From: Melioribacteraceae bacterium
GTDB lineage: Bacteria > Bacteroidota > Ignavibacteria > Ignavibacteriales > Melioribacteraceae
Assembly (NCBI GenBank): GCA_021739765.1
Contig: JAIPBD010000009.1
Coordinates: forward strand, 62,001-126,000
DNA length: 64,000 bases
Reading direction: 5' to 3'
The translations under genes were made by a program, and so were the position numbers. Under the pieces are notes generated by a model that saw only the letters and a program-made list of their open reading frames with translations, was not told the DNA's origin and did not search any database. Shown here piece after piece: positions 27,047-36,929 of this stretch (position 1 is its first letter; every line of letters starts with the position of its first letter).

Positions 27047-28681
27047 ATGATTGGAAAAAGAATACTATTTATTCTCTTCCTATCTCTGTTTGTTTCTAAC
27101 GCGGTTTATTCTCAATTAACAAAAATTGAAGTGACCGCAGAATTTGATTTTCAACAAGCAGTAGTTTTTGCGATGCAACAAAATGTCGATACACTTTTGC
27201 TTACCACATCCGGAGGTGTATACACAACAACTGATACAAATTATTTTAATATTCAGAAACCTCTATCAATAGTTGCCGCTCCCGGATTGGCAGAAATGCC
27301 GATTATTACTCATTCCGATCCTGATTCAAGTATTCTAGAAATGTTTAGAGTATCTGATGATTTGTATGTTGAAGGAGTAATTTTTGATGGTGGGCATGCC
27401 CAATCTCATGGAATGAAATACGCACTGAGAGGTGGCCCGTGGTACGAAGAAGGTCCCGCAGCTAAAACCGGTTTTGATATTATCGTTAAAAACTGTGTTT
27501 TTAGAGATCTCTATGAGGACAAAGATTTGAATAAAGCCGGTCACGCTATCTATTTTCTTAGAGATGTTGTTGGAGGAACGGTTAAAGTTGAAAACTCAAC
27601 TTTCGTAAACATCGGTGATGAAGCAATGAGAATGGCAGAGACTGAAAAATTTGCGACTGAGCGTGTCCTTGATTCTTTAATAGTACGTAATTGTACTTTT
27701 AATAATATAGATGCGGAATGTGTTAGATTTTATGCAGATACCGATACATCAACGACTGATGCGGTTGTCATACTCGAAAATTTAACAATCGATAATTCAG
27801 CAACACGCGTTATGTATATTAAAAACAATCAATTTGCTGTCGCAAGAAATATAATTATCTCCAACAGTAGATTGCCTGCTCCGGATAGGGCTGACCGCGG
27901 TGATTATTTAATGCAATTGCAACAGCGTGGGTCTTATATCGCGAATGTTGATACTTTTAATATTGTTTATGGTTTTCCAAATCCACCTGCGATAAGTGCA
28001 ACAAAAGGCGCAATTGGTTTAATCGAAGGAACAGTTTTTAATTTTGATCCGATGTATGCCGATGCCGCGAATTTGGATTACACATTAAGTGAAGATTCAC
28101 CGGCATATTACTCGGGTGAAAACAATACACATCTCGGTTCACTTACTTGGGCGACGAATACACCGACAAGACTTCCACTTAATACAACAACCGAAGGTGG
28201 AGGAACATTTACATTTAGTCCTGAAAGAAAAGGGCTAACATTTCCTGCCGGCACTTCTGTAACTGTAACCGCCGTTGCCGATTCAGGATACGAATTTGTT
28301 GAATGGGGAGGCGATTTAAGCGGGGCAAACAATCCCGAAACAATAACAGTTGATGCATTTAAGAATGTTTCCGCTACATTTTCACCGGTAACCGGAGTTG
28401 AAGACGAATTAATTGTTGAGAAATATTCTCTTTCCCAAAATTACCCGAATCCTTTCAATCCAAGTACTGCGATTAAATTTACGGTAAAAGAAAGTGGAAA
28501 AACTTCACTAAAGATCTATGATTTACTCGGTCAAGAAATAAAAACATTGTTTAATAAAAATCTGGAAGCCGGCACACACACATATTTCTTTAATGCGAGT
28601 GAGTTAGCGGCAGGTGTTTATCTATATCAACTTGTTTCAGGTGAATACTCTTCTACCAAAAAAATGACTTTACTAAAATAA
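27047..28681 (+). CDS. T9SS-secreted right-handed beta-helix protein with InlB-type B repeat
   Basis: The start has the strongest ribosome site in the region (TAGGAGGT). The 544-aa product has a signal peptide, then a parallel beta-helix of the chondroitinase-B/DUF4957-like kind (about 25-375: LLTTSGGVYTTTD, VEGVIFDGGHAQSHGMKY, VKNCVFRDLYED, VENSTFVNIGDEAMRMAE, VRNCTFNNIDAECVRFYAD). A divergent InlB B-repeat follows (about 380-448, AGTSVTVTAVADSGYEFVEW), then a T9SS type A domain (YSLSQNYPNPFNPSTAIKF to KKMTLLK). Its helix is closely related to the fourth helix module of the next, 1740-aa protein. A polysaccharide-binding or lyase role is likely; no catalytic residues can be assigned. Confidence 0.82.
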   Translation: MIGKRILFILFLSLFVSNAVYSQLTKIEVTAEFDFQQAVVFAMQQNVDTLLLTTSGGVYTTTDTNYFNIQKPLSIVAAPGLAEMPIITHSDPDSSILEMFRVSDDLYVEGVIFDGGHAQSHGMKYALRGGPWYEEGPAAKTGFDIIVKNCVFRDLYEDKDLNKAGHAIYFLRDVVGGTVKVENSTFVNIGDEAMRMAETEKFATERVLDSLIVRNCTFNNIDAECVRFYADTDTSTTDAVVILENLTIDNSATRVMYIKNNQFAVARNIIISNSRLPAPDRADRGDYLMQLQQRGSYIANVDTFNIVYGFPNPPAISATKGAIGLIEGTVFNFDPMYADAANLDYTLSEDSPAYYSGENNTHLGSLTWATNTPTRLPLNTTTEGGGTFTFSPERKGLTFPAGTSVTVTAVADSGYEFVEWGGDLSGANNPETITVDAFKNVSATFSPVTGVEDELIVEKYSLSQNYPNPFNPSTAIKFTVKESGKTSLKIYDLLGQEIKTLFNKNLEAGTHTYFFNASELAAGVYLYQLVSGEYSSTKKMTLLK

Positions 28682-28693
28682 TAGGAGCAGGAG

Positions 28694-31600
28694 ATGACTA
28701 TGAAAAACTATCTCAAATTACTTTTCCTTTTTATGATTTTTTCCGGCATTTTGATAAATGCACAGGCACTCCACCAGATTGCAGCCGGCGATAGTACATT
28801 GGCAGCCGCGATTAAAGATGCGGCACCTGGTGATGTAATTGAACTTACAACGGATGGTGGTTTGTACACCAATCCTAATCAAATAGTAATTAGTAAGGAT
28901 TTAACAATTTTTGCCAGCGATCAATTGGCAAACAAACCGGTTATTATGTATACCGGTTCGAACACCGGTGCGTATATGTTTAAGGTTGATACGACGGCAA
29001 ACCTGCTTTTCAAAGGTTTAGATTTTGCCGGCGATGGAACAAATAGCGGCGGCGCCGCACTCGCTAAATATATATTTAGAATCGATACGGAAGATACCAC
29101 TACTGCTGTGAACTTAAAAATTATGGATTGTGTGCTTCACGATACTCAAGATAAGATGATCAAACCTTATCCATTAAGTGGAATTGATTCAATTATAGTT
29201 CACAATTCAACATTCTACAATGGCGGAAAAGAAGCGATTGTACTTTATAGCGGTTCAACATCCGATCCACAGGTTTATTTGAATTATGCCGAAATTGTCA
29301 ATTGTACTTTCTACAATATTGTGAGAGAAGCGGTTAAAGGCGATACCAATCCAAATAGTACTGCTTTGATAGATCATTGTACAATGTACGATGTAGGAAA
29401 TGGCGAACAAAAAGCATTTGTATATTTTGATGATTTCAAATCTGTAGTCGTAAGCAATTCAATCTTTCAAAATAATAACGAAACCGGAAACTTCATCAGA
29501 TTGGAAGGCGACGGAAGTTTCGTTAATAACTGTATTGTTTGGGATGTGGATGACTGGGAAATTGACAACGCGACTGTTACCGATACATTGCATGTTGATC
29601 CCTTGTTCGCAGATACAACTAATGCCGATTTCACACTGCAAGAAGGTTCTATTGCATTAGTATATTCTGCAGATGGCAAACCGATTGGCGATCTAAAATG
29701 GGCGCCAAAAGAACCTGTTGTCCGTGACCCGATGATTGTTCAAGTTGCCGAAGGCGATAGCACGCTAGCAGAAGCAATTAAAAATTCTGTACCCGGCGAT
29801 GTAATTGAATTGATTACCGATGGTGGACTTTACACCAATCCAAATCAAATTGTATTGAGTCATGATTTAAGAATTGTTGCTCACGAACAATTAGTAAATA
29901 AACCCGTTATTATGTACACAGGCGATAATACCGGTGCTTACATGTTTAAAGTTGATGCGACTGCTAATCTTGAATTTAAAGGATTAGATTTTGCAGGCGA
30001 CGGAACTAATAACGGCGCTGCTGCTCTCGCTAAATACATCTTTAGAATTGATACGGAAGATTCTACCAGCTCCGTGAACTTAAAAGTTATGGATTGTATG
30101 CTTCATGATACTCAAGATAAGATGATCAAACCTTATCCTTTAAGTGGAATTGATTCAATTATCGTTCATAACTCAGTATTCTATAATGGCGGATCAGAAG
30201 CGATTGTTCTTTACAGCGGTTCAACTTCAGATCCTCAAGTGTACTTGGATTATGCTGAAGTTATTAACTGTACCTTTTATGCTATAACAAGAGAAGCGAT
30301 TAAAGGGGATACAAATCCCAACAGTACTGCTTTGATAGATCATTGTACAATGTACGATATTGGCGGGCTGGATAAAGCATTTGTTTACTTCGATGATTTC
30401 AAATCTGTTGTAGTAAGTAACTCAATCTTCCAAAGAAATAACGAAACCGGAAACTTTATCAGATTGGAAGGGGACGGCAGTTATGTAATGAACAGCATTG
30501 TTTGGGATGTAACTGATTGGGAAATAGACAACGCAACAGTAACAGATACTTTGCACGTCGATCCAATGTACACTGATCCCGCAAATGCAGATTTTACTCT
30601 TAAGTCAGGATCGCCCGCAATCGGATTTGGTACCGATGGAAAAACAATCGGCGATCCAAGATGGGACCCTAATATAGGTGAACCTGTAGTACATAAAATT
30701 GATGAGGGAACGGATGTGCTGAAAGCAGCAATTGATGCAGCAAATCCCGGTGATGTAATAGAATTAACCTCAAGCGGTGGAATGTATTTATCGAATGACC
30801 AAATTGAATTGGATAAAGATCTTACGATCCGTGCGAGGGAAGGTCTGGCTGAAAAACCGGTTCTTAAATATGTTGGTACAGAAACCGGCGCATATATGTT
30901 CAAAATTCCTTCTACCGCGAACATTATGTTTGAAGGACTTGAATTTGATGGTGATGGAACGAATGACGGTGGAGCAGCCTTGGCAAAATATATCGTGATT
31001 ATCAGAACTGATGATTCAACAACTGCAGTAAATCTAAAAATTGATGATTGTATTCTTCACGATACCCAAGACAAAATGATCAAACCTTATGGTTTGAGCG
31101 GAGTTGATTCTATTATAGTTCATAACTCAGTATTCTATAATGGCGGATCAGAAGCGATTGTTCTTTATAGCGGTTCAACTTCAGATCCTCAAGTGTATTT
31201 GGATTATGCTGAAGTTATTAACTGTACCTTTTATGCTATAACAAGAGAAGCGGTAAAAGGGGATACAAATCCAAACAGTACTGCTCTGATCGATCATTGT
31301 ACAATGTACGATATTGGCGGGCTGGATAAAGCATTTGTATATTTCGATGATTTCAAATCTGTTGTAGTAAGTAACTCAATCTTCCAAAGAAATAACGAAA
31401 CCGGAAACTTCATCAGATTGGAAGGGGACGGCAGTTATGTAATGAACAGCATTGTTTGGGATGTAACTGATTGGGAAATTGACAACGCAACAGTAACTGA
31501 TACATTACATGTTGATCCTTTGTATATGGATCCGACCAATGCAAATTTTGTACTTGCTTCCAATTCACCTGCAAGAACACTTGGAGCAGGCGGAACACCA

Positions 31601-33916
31601 ATTGGTGATTTACGGTGGGCCATCGATCCGAATTCAGTTTTATTATCAGTAGAAACTGTGGGCAGTGGAATTGTTCAACTTGATCCTGCCGGTGGAATTT
31701 ATTCTCCAGGCACCGAAGTTACTATGACAGCGGTTCCGGATTTAGGTTGGGAATTTGAAGGTTGGGAAGGAATTTCTGTATTCCCGCCAAATAAAAACCC
31801 GCATTCAATTACAGTAAATGACAATGTAAATGTAACTGCAAAATTCAAAAACTTAACTCCACAAGTTTCACTTGTAACCGGTGTAATTGGATTAGGAACA
31901 GTCACAGTTGATCCTTTACCTGGTGAAGATGAAACTTACGATGAAGGTCAAGAAGTTACATTAACAGCCACACCTGAAGCAGATTGGGTATTTGTTGAAT
32001 GGCTTGGCGATTATACCGGAACCGATAATCCGGCTACCGTAAAAGTTGATTCTAACATGTCTGTTAAGGCATCTTTCCAAAGCACTCTCACACAATATAC
32101 ATTAACATTAGGTGTGGAAGGAAAGGGAGAAATAATGGTCAATCCCGAACCTGTTATCGCAACTTATGATTCAGGAGCTGTTGTTGTTTTGACTGCATTG
32201 GCAGCAAAAGGATGGGGCTTTGAAACTTGGGCAGGTGATTTGACATCTGTTACAGAAGTTGATTCTGTTGTAATGACTTCGGACCTAAGTGTTACGGCTA
32301 AATTTATTGAAGATGTTGTGCCAGGTGGAGTATTAGAAATTACTACCAACTGGGATTTGATGGATGCTGTTGAATATGCAAATAACAATAGCACTGTTCA
32401 CACACTAAAATTGATGACCAGTGGGGGAGTTTATACAACCAAACAAACCGGAACAGTTTCTGTTAGGCAGCCGCTTTCAATTATCGCGGCGGAGGGATTG
32501 GAGAATAAACCAATCATAACCAATTCAGATCCTGACGGTGTTGATGGTAGTATAGATATATTAAGAGTATACGACTCCATTCATCTCGAAGGTGTTATAA
32601 TTGACGGAAGTACTCAACACTCAGCCGGGATGAAATATGGCGTTCGTTACTCAAACGGTACAGCACCCGATACTGTAAGGTGGGGAGCTAATGCAACATT
32701 TAAAGATGTGGATTTTATACATCTGTATGATGATGGAAAAGCAACCGGAGACGGACACGCATTCAAAATTGATGTTCAAATTGTTCTAGGCTTTGTTGAA
32801 TTTGAAGGGTGTTCATTCTACGATATCGGTTATGAAGCCATAAGAATTTCAGACACGGAAAAATGGGCAACCTCTGTTGTATTTGACTCAATGGTAGTTC
32901 GAAATTGTACATTTACTGAAATCGATGCTGAAGGAATCAGATACTATTCTGACCTTGATCCGACTACTCCCGATTCACCGGTTCGTATTGAACATTGTAC
33001 ATTTAACAGCAGTGCGACTCGTACCATGTATCTCAAAAATTCAGGCGGAGCGATTGTCAGGGATCTTATTATTGCTAATCCGAGAACTTCCGGACATGGA
33101 AGAGATACCGATCTTATGGATTCACAGGGAAATACAGATTCTCCAAGTTATGTAAGTAACATTTTGTTATTCAACGTTCCTTCACCTGATGCGGCTCCAT
33201 TAAAAGCTGCCGATGGCGAAATCGATGAAGCTACAATCTGGAACTTCGATCCGATGTTTGAAGACGCGGCGAACATGAATTACACATTGTTAGCTTCATC
33301 TCATGCATACGGTCTTGCATCCGACGGCGAAGCAATGGGTGACTTAAGATGGGCGACCAACACTCCTACTCATGTTTCACTTATGATTGATGTAAGTGGC
33401 AACGGTGAAGTAATGGCAAGTCCTGAACCTGTTGGAAAAACTTACGATCCAAATACGCAAGTTACTTTAACAGCTGTTGCGGATAGCGGTTATAGTTTTG
33501 TTGATTGGAGCGGGGATGTTACTTCAACAGATAATCCTGTTAATGTAACACTTGATGTTTCTAAATCTGTTACTGCAACATTCGATGTTGCTTCAAGTGT
33601 CGATGAATCTCAAATTCCTGAAGACTTCAACTTGGCGCAAAACTATCCGAATCCTTTTAATCCTACAACAACGATTAAATTCGGATTACCGGTTAGTTCT
33701 AGTGTAACTGTCAGTATCTATAATGTTCTTGGTCAAGAAGTTGCGAGACTGTTGAACGATACAGAAATGCAGGCAGGTTTCCACTCAGTAATTTGGAACA
33801 GCAACAATAATTTAGGCGGTCAATTATCATCCGGCATCTATATCTATAGAATAAAAGCTGTCGGTGAAAATGGTAAGGACTTTTCTAAAACTATGAAAAT
33901 GATGTTCCTCAAATAA
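28694..33916 (+). CDS. giant modular T9SS-secreted beta-helix protein with four helix modules and four InlB-type repeats
   Basis: The 1740-aa protein has, in order: signal peptide; three homologous beta-helix modules (about 25-345, 347-662, 664-976), each with APGDVIELTTDGGLY, DCxLHDTQDKMIKPYxLSG, FYNGGxEAIVLYSGSTSDPQ, NPNSTALIDHCTMYD and DTLHVDP motifs; three divergent InlB B-repeats (about 981-1208); a fourth, different helix (about 1210-1555) resembling the 544-aa neighbour; a fourth B-repeat (about 1560-1632); and a T9SS type A domain (LAQNYPNPFNPTTTIKF to MKMMFLK). Modules 2 and 3 are nearly identical over 400 bp. Initiation may be at 28694 or 28700, each with AGGAG 6 bp upstream. The function is unknown; multivalent polysaccharide binding or lysis is inferred from fold and context. 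Confidence 0.85.
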   Translation: MTMKNYLKLLFLFMIFSGILINAQALHQIAAGDSTLAAAIKDAAPGDVIELTTDGGLYTNPNQIVISKDLTIFASDQLANKPVIMYTGSNTGAYMFKVDTTANLLFKGLDFAGDGTNSGGAALAKYIFRIDTEDTTTAVNLKIMDCVLHDTQDKMIKPYPLSGIDSIIVHNSTFYNGGKEAIVLYSGSTSDPQVYLNYAEIVNCTFYNIVREAVKGDTNPNSTALIDHCTMYDVGNGEQKAFVYFDDFKSVVVSNSIFQNNNETGNFIRLEGDGSFVNNCIVWDVDDWEIDNATVTDTLHVDPLFADTTNADFTLQEGSIALVYSADGKPIGDLKWAPKEPVVRDPMIVQVAEGDSTLAEAIKNSVPGDVIELITDGGLYTNPNQIVLSHDLRIVAHEQLVNKPVIMYTGDNTGAYMFKVDATANLEFKGLDFAGDGTNNGAAALAKYIFRIDTEDSTSSVNLKVMDCMLHDTQDKMIKPYPLSGIDSIIVHNSVFYNGGSEAIVLYSGSTSDPQVYLDYAEVINCTFYAITREAIKGDTNPNSTALIDHCTMYDIGGLDKAFVYFDDFKSVVVSNSIFQRNNETGNFIRLEGDGSYVMNSIVWDVTDWEIDNATVTDTLHVDPMYTDPANADFTLKSGSPAIGFGTDGKTIGDPRWDPNIGEPVVHKIDEGTDVLKAAIDAANPGDVIELTSSGGMYLSNDQIELDKDLTIRAREGLAEKPVLKYVGTETGAYMFKIPSTANIMFEGLEFDGDGTNDGGAALAKYIVIIRTDDSTTAVNLKIDDCILHDTQDKMIKPYGLSGVDSIIVHNSVFYNGGSEAIVLYSGSTSDPQVYLDYAEVINCTFYAITREAVKGDTNPNSTALIDHCTMYDIGGLDKAFVYFDDFKSVVVSNSIFQRNNETGNFIRLEGDGSYVMNSIVWDVTDWEIDNATVTDTLHVDPLYMDPTNANFVLASNSPARTLGAGGTPIGDLRWAIDPNSVLLSVETVGSGIVQLDPAGGIYSPGTEVTMTAVPDLGWEFEGWEGISVFPPNKNPHSITVNDNVNVTAKFKNLTPQVSLVTGVIGLGTVTVDPLPGEDETYDEGQEVTLTATPEADWVFVEWLGDYTGTDNPATVKVDSNMSVKASFQSTLTQYTLTLGVEGKGEIMVNPEPVIATYDSGAVVVLTALAAKGWGFETWAGDLTSVTEVDSVVMTSDLSVTAKFIEDVVPGGVLEITTNWDLMDAVEYANNNSTVHTLKLMTSGGVYTTKQTGTVSVRQPLSIIAAEGLENKPIITNSDPDGVDGSIDILRVYDSIHLEGVIIDGSTQHSAGMKYGVRYSNGTAPDTVRWGANATFKDVDFIHLYDDGKATGDGHAFKIDVQIVLGFVEFEGCSFYDIGYEAIRISDTEKWATSVVFDSMVVRNCTFTEIDAEGIRYYSDLDPTTPDSPVRIEHCTFNSSATRTMYLKNSGGAIVRDLIIANPRTSGHGRDTDLMDSQGNTDSPSYVSNILLFNVPSPDAAPLKAADGEIDEATIWNFDPMFEDAANMNYTLLASSHAYGLASDGEAMGDLRWATNTPTHVSLMIDVSGNGEVMASPEPVGKTYDPNTQVTLTAVADSGYSFVDWSGDVTSTDNPVNVTLDVSKSVTATFDVASSVDESQIPEDFNLAQNYPNPFNPTTTIKFGLPVSSSVTVSIYNVLGQEVARLLNDTEMQAGFHSVIWNSNNNLGGQLSSGIYIYRIKAVGENGKDFSKTMKMMFLK
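28766..31620 (+). repeat. three in-frame tandem modules of about 954-966 bp
   Basis: Module 1 to module 2 offset is 966 bp at the DTQDKMIKPY motif, and module 2 to module 3 offset is 954 bp. From about 30163-30560 versus 31117-31514 the nucleotide sequence is the same except for roughly 15-20 mostly silent changes. The first halves of modules 2 and 3 are clearly diverged. This pattern suggests recent gene conversion or unequal exchange limited to the distal half. Confidence 0.9.
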
Positions 33917-33924
33917 TTATTCCC

Positions 33925-33950
33925 GGGGCCGGTTCAATAGAGCCGGTCCC
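33925..33950 (+). terminator. strong intercistronic hairpin
   Basis: An 11-bp stem (33925-33935 with 33940-33950, GGGGCCGGTTC pairing with GAGCCGGTCCC, two G-T pairs) closes a 4-nt AATA loop and is followed by AAATTTT. It lies between the 1740-aa gene and the PL6 gene. The short T tract makes it a partial terminator, or a processing and stability element, rather than a complete stop, because the downstream genes continue on the same strand. Confidence 0.65.
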
Positions 33951-33970
33951 AAATTTTAAATTGAATAAAC

Positions 33971-36913
33971 TTGAAATCGAAAATAAAATATCTCCCAATT
34001 CTACTATTAATAGCTATCTCAAAGCTATTATCACAATCAACTTATGTAGTTGATTCGGCAACTGAAATCACACAAGCGATGGTAGTTGCAATGCCTGGAG
34101 ACACACTGGTAATGTCATCAGGATTTTGGACAAACGAAAAAATCGTCTTTGAAGGAAACGGAACAGAAAATAATCACATTGTGCTTAAAGCGGAAATTCC
34201 AGGACAAGTTGTGTTGAATGGAACTTCCACTTTAAGGATTTCGGGTAGTTATTTAACTGTTGACGGACTTTACTTCTACGGAGGATATTCCGGTTCCGGA
34301 GCAATTGTTGAATTTAGAAATGGATCATCAAAATTGGCAAACAATTGTCGATTTACAAATTCAGCCATTGTTAATTACAATCCGGCAAATAAATCAACAG
34401 ATTACAAATGGGTTTCTTTGTTTGGCACCTACAATCGAGTTGACAACTGCTACTTTGAAGGTAAAACTCACGACGGTACAACCCTCGTAGTTTGGCTGGA
34501 TGGAAAACCAAATTATCATTTAATTGATAATAATTACTTTGCCAAAAGACCTGAATTAGGTTATAACGGCGGCGAAACAATTCGAATCGGCACCAGCACT
34601 TACTCGCTTACCGATTCTTACACTACCGTCGAATACAATTATTTTGAACACTGCGATGGCGAAATAGAAATTATTTCCAACAAATCCGGGCATAACATTT
34701 TTAGATATAACACATTTTTTGAAAATAACGGGATGCTAACTTTACGCCATGGTAATTTCGCCGAAGTTTACGGCAACTTTTTCCTCGGCAACAATTATTC
34801 AAATTCCGGTGGAGTTCGAATTATCGGTGAAGACCACAAAGTATACAACAATTATTTCTCCGATCTTCGCGGTTCAGGATTCAGATCAGCTTTAACAATA
34901 ATGAATGGTGTACCTAATTCACCGCTGAACAGATACTATCGTGTGCAGCGAGCTTTGGTAGTCAATAACACATTTGTCAACTGTACTGAAACTTTTAACA
35001 TTTGTGAGGGTTCGGATTCTGAATTATCACTTCCACCGATTGATTGCATAATTGCTAATAACGTTGTTAAAGCTACGAGACAAATTATTGATTACGATGA
35101 GGATGATGAACCGGTAAATTTGAAGTATGAAGGAAATATTTTTTACGGCGGTTCGTTAGGGATTGATCCGGTCAACGGTATATCAACCGAAGATGGTAAA
35201 TTGGCTGAATCACTAGATGGTTTATGGCGTCCGTTAGATGATAGTCCGGTTATTGATGCCTCCATAGGAACTTATGATTTCGTAACGGACGATATGGATG
35301 GTCAGTCCAGGAGTGGAACTACTGATATTGGAGCGGATGAGAAATCCACGGACCCGATTATTCATAAACCACTTACCGGCGATGATGTCGGACCAAATTG
35401 GTATCCGCCTCCCACCCCGGCAATAAAGGTGATTAAAGTTCAAGCTGGAGCGGATTCACTTCTAAATGCGATAAATAAAAAAGGCCGCGATGATATTATT
35501 GAACTAATAACCGATGGCGGTATTTATACAATCTCCGGTGAAATAACCGTTGATTCGGAACTAATCATACGGGGTGCAGATAGTTTAACAAATAATCCGA
35601 TTATTCAAAACATTTCCGCTTCCTCTTCAAAAAGTATCTTTGTTTTGGATGACGGCGCTTATTTAGATTTATCAAATGTTGAACTTGATGGATTGGCGGG
35701 TACTAACAATCCTGCAAAATACCTTATCCGTACCGATAGCAATCCTATGACAAAAGATTACAAACTTAAAGTTAGAAATAGTTTTTTAAGAGATGTTGTT
35801 TCCGGTTCAGAAGGGAATTTCTTTCGCGCTTACGAAGGTACATTTGCCGATACAATAATTTTCGCCCATTGTCTTTTTACAAATGCCGGAAAAGAGGGAA
35901 TTAGACTCAAAGATGAACAAACGAATAGCGGAAAATACAATGTAGGTTATTTCAGAATTTCCAACTCGACTTTTTGGAATACGAAGCGGGAAGCAATAAA
36001 CATTTATGGCGGAGATGCGGTACTTTTTACGCCGGGTCCGGAATTTCAGATAATTTCATCAACATTTTACAAATGTGGAATTGATGGAACGCCGATAATT
36101 GAAACAAAAGATACTGACGATACTGAGATAATTAACTGCATTTTTGCTGAGAGCAACCACAATATATCCGTTTCGCTTTATAGTCAAATAGCCGAGCTGA
36201 GCTATTCTTCCTTTTATAATGTTGGTGAAATTGAACTCAACAACAACGCGAAGATTGGCACCGGAATCGTAAATTATGATCCAAAATTTGAAGACCCTTC
36301 CAGCTCGAATTTCAGCATTACAGGCTCATCATTCACACTCAAAAGTTCTGATAAATCGGGTCCGCTTGGCGATCCCAGATGGGCGGTAAATTCACCTGAA
36401 TTTACAAAACTTAGTATCACAGTTTTCGGAGAAGGTTCGGTCGCCACGGAACCGGACTCAAACGGGTTGTTTTTCGACCTCAATTCTTCAATTACAGTAA
36501 CCGCTATTCCCGGTGAGAATTATAATTTTACACAGTGGAGCGGAGATTTATCCGGGAATGATATTTCAGCACCATTAGTAATGGATTCCGATAAAAGTAT
36601 ATTTGCAATATTTGAGCTTTCAACAGATGTAGAATTTGAATTGGCTCCAAATGAATATAAACTTCATCCCGTTTTTCCAAATCCATTTAATCCTTCAACA
36701 CAAATCAATTTCCAACTGAAGGAACAAGCATTTGTAAATATTTCGATTTACAATACGATTGGAGAGAAAGTACAGACTTTAATTGCCGAAATTTATTCGA
36801 CCGGGCATCATAGTTTACACTGGCAGCCAAATAATTTGGGCAGCGGAATTTATATCGTACGAATGGTGACTGACAATTATGTTTTTACTCAAAAAGCAAT
36901 TTTAATCAAATAA
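33971..36913 (+). CDS. PL6-family alginate lyase with extra beta-helix, InlB-type repeat and T9SS domain
   Basis: The start is a TTG at 33971; no ATG precedes the signal peptide. The 980-aa protein has a PL6 (chondroitinase-B-like) helix at about 22-400. Diagnostic motifs are NGGETIRIGTS (about 199), EIISNKSGHNIFRYN with Lys238, and NGMLTLRHGN with Arg259. The Lys-Arg spacing of 21 matches the catalytic base and acid Lys220 and Arg241 of AlyGC. RIIGEDHKVYNNYFSDL follows. A second helix (about 490-800, DDIIELITDGGIYT) resembles modules of the 1740-aa protein. An InlB-type repeat (about 815-880) and a T9SS domain (FPNPFNPSTQINF to KAILIK) complete it. It cleaves alginate by beta-elimination at the cell surface. 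A strong hairpin lies just upstream. Confidence 0.93.
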   Translation: MKSKIKYLPILLLIAISKLLSQSTYVVDSATEITQAMVVAMPGDTLVMSSGFWTNEKIVFEGNGTENNHIVLKAEIPGQVVLNGTSTLRISGSYLTVDGLYFYGGYSGSGAIVEFRNGSSKLANNCRFTNSAIVNYNPANKSTDYKWVSLFGTYNRVDNCYFEGKTHDGTTLVVWLDGKPNYHLIDNNYFAKRPELGYNGGETIRIGTSTYSLTDSYTTVEYNYFEHCDGEIEIISNKSGHNIFRYNTFFENNGMLTLRHGNFAEVYGNFFLGNNYSNSGGVRIIGEDHKVYNNYFSDLRGSGFRSALTIMNGVPNSPLNRYYRVQRALVVNNTFVNCTETFNICEGSDSELSLPPIDCIIANNVVKATRQIIDYDEDDEPVNLKYEGNIFYGGSLGIDPVNGISTEDGKLAESLDGLWRPLDDSPVIDASIGTYDFVTDDMDGQSRSGTTDIGADEKSTDPIIHKPLTGDDVGPNWYPPPTPAIKVIKVQAGADSLLNAINKKGRDDIIELITDGGIYTISGEITVDSELIIRGADSLTNNPIIQNISASSSKSIFVLDDGAYLDLSNVELDGLAGTNNPAKYLIRTDSNPMTKDYKLKVRNSFLRDVVSGSEGNFFRAYEGTFADTIIFAHCLFTNAGKEGIRLKDEQTNSGKYNVGYFRISNSTFWNTKREAINIYGGDAVLFTPGPEFQIISSTFYKCGIDGTPIIETKDTDDTEIINCIFAESNHNISVSLYSQIAELSYSSFYNVGEIELNNNAKIGTGIVNYDPKFEDPSSSNFSITGSSFTLKSSDKSGPLGDPRWAVNSPEFTKLSITVFGEGSVATEPDSNGLFFDLNSSITVTAIPGENYNFTQWSGDLSGNDISAPLVMDSDKSIFAIFELSTDVEFELAPNEYKLHPVFPNPFNPSTQINFQLKEQAFVNISIYNTIGEKVQTLIAEIYSTGHHSLHWQPNNLGSGIYIVRMVTDNYVFTQKAILIK

Positions 36914-36929
36914 TATACGGTGTTGATAC

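Noticed and set aside
30481-30924. 147-codon minus-strand frame inside the 1740-aa gene
   Set aside because: Antisense frames recur in each tandem module at the same place, showing that they are by-products of the repeated plus-strand sequence.
28766-31620. Repeats considered as a CRISPR or transposon array
   Set aside because: The units are about 950 bp, in frame and protein-coding, so they are domain duplications.
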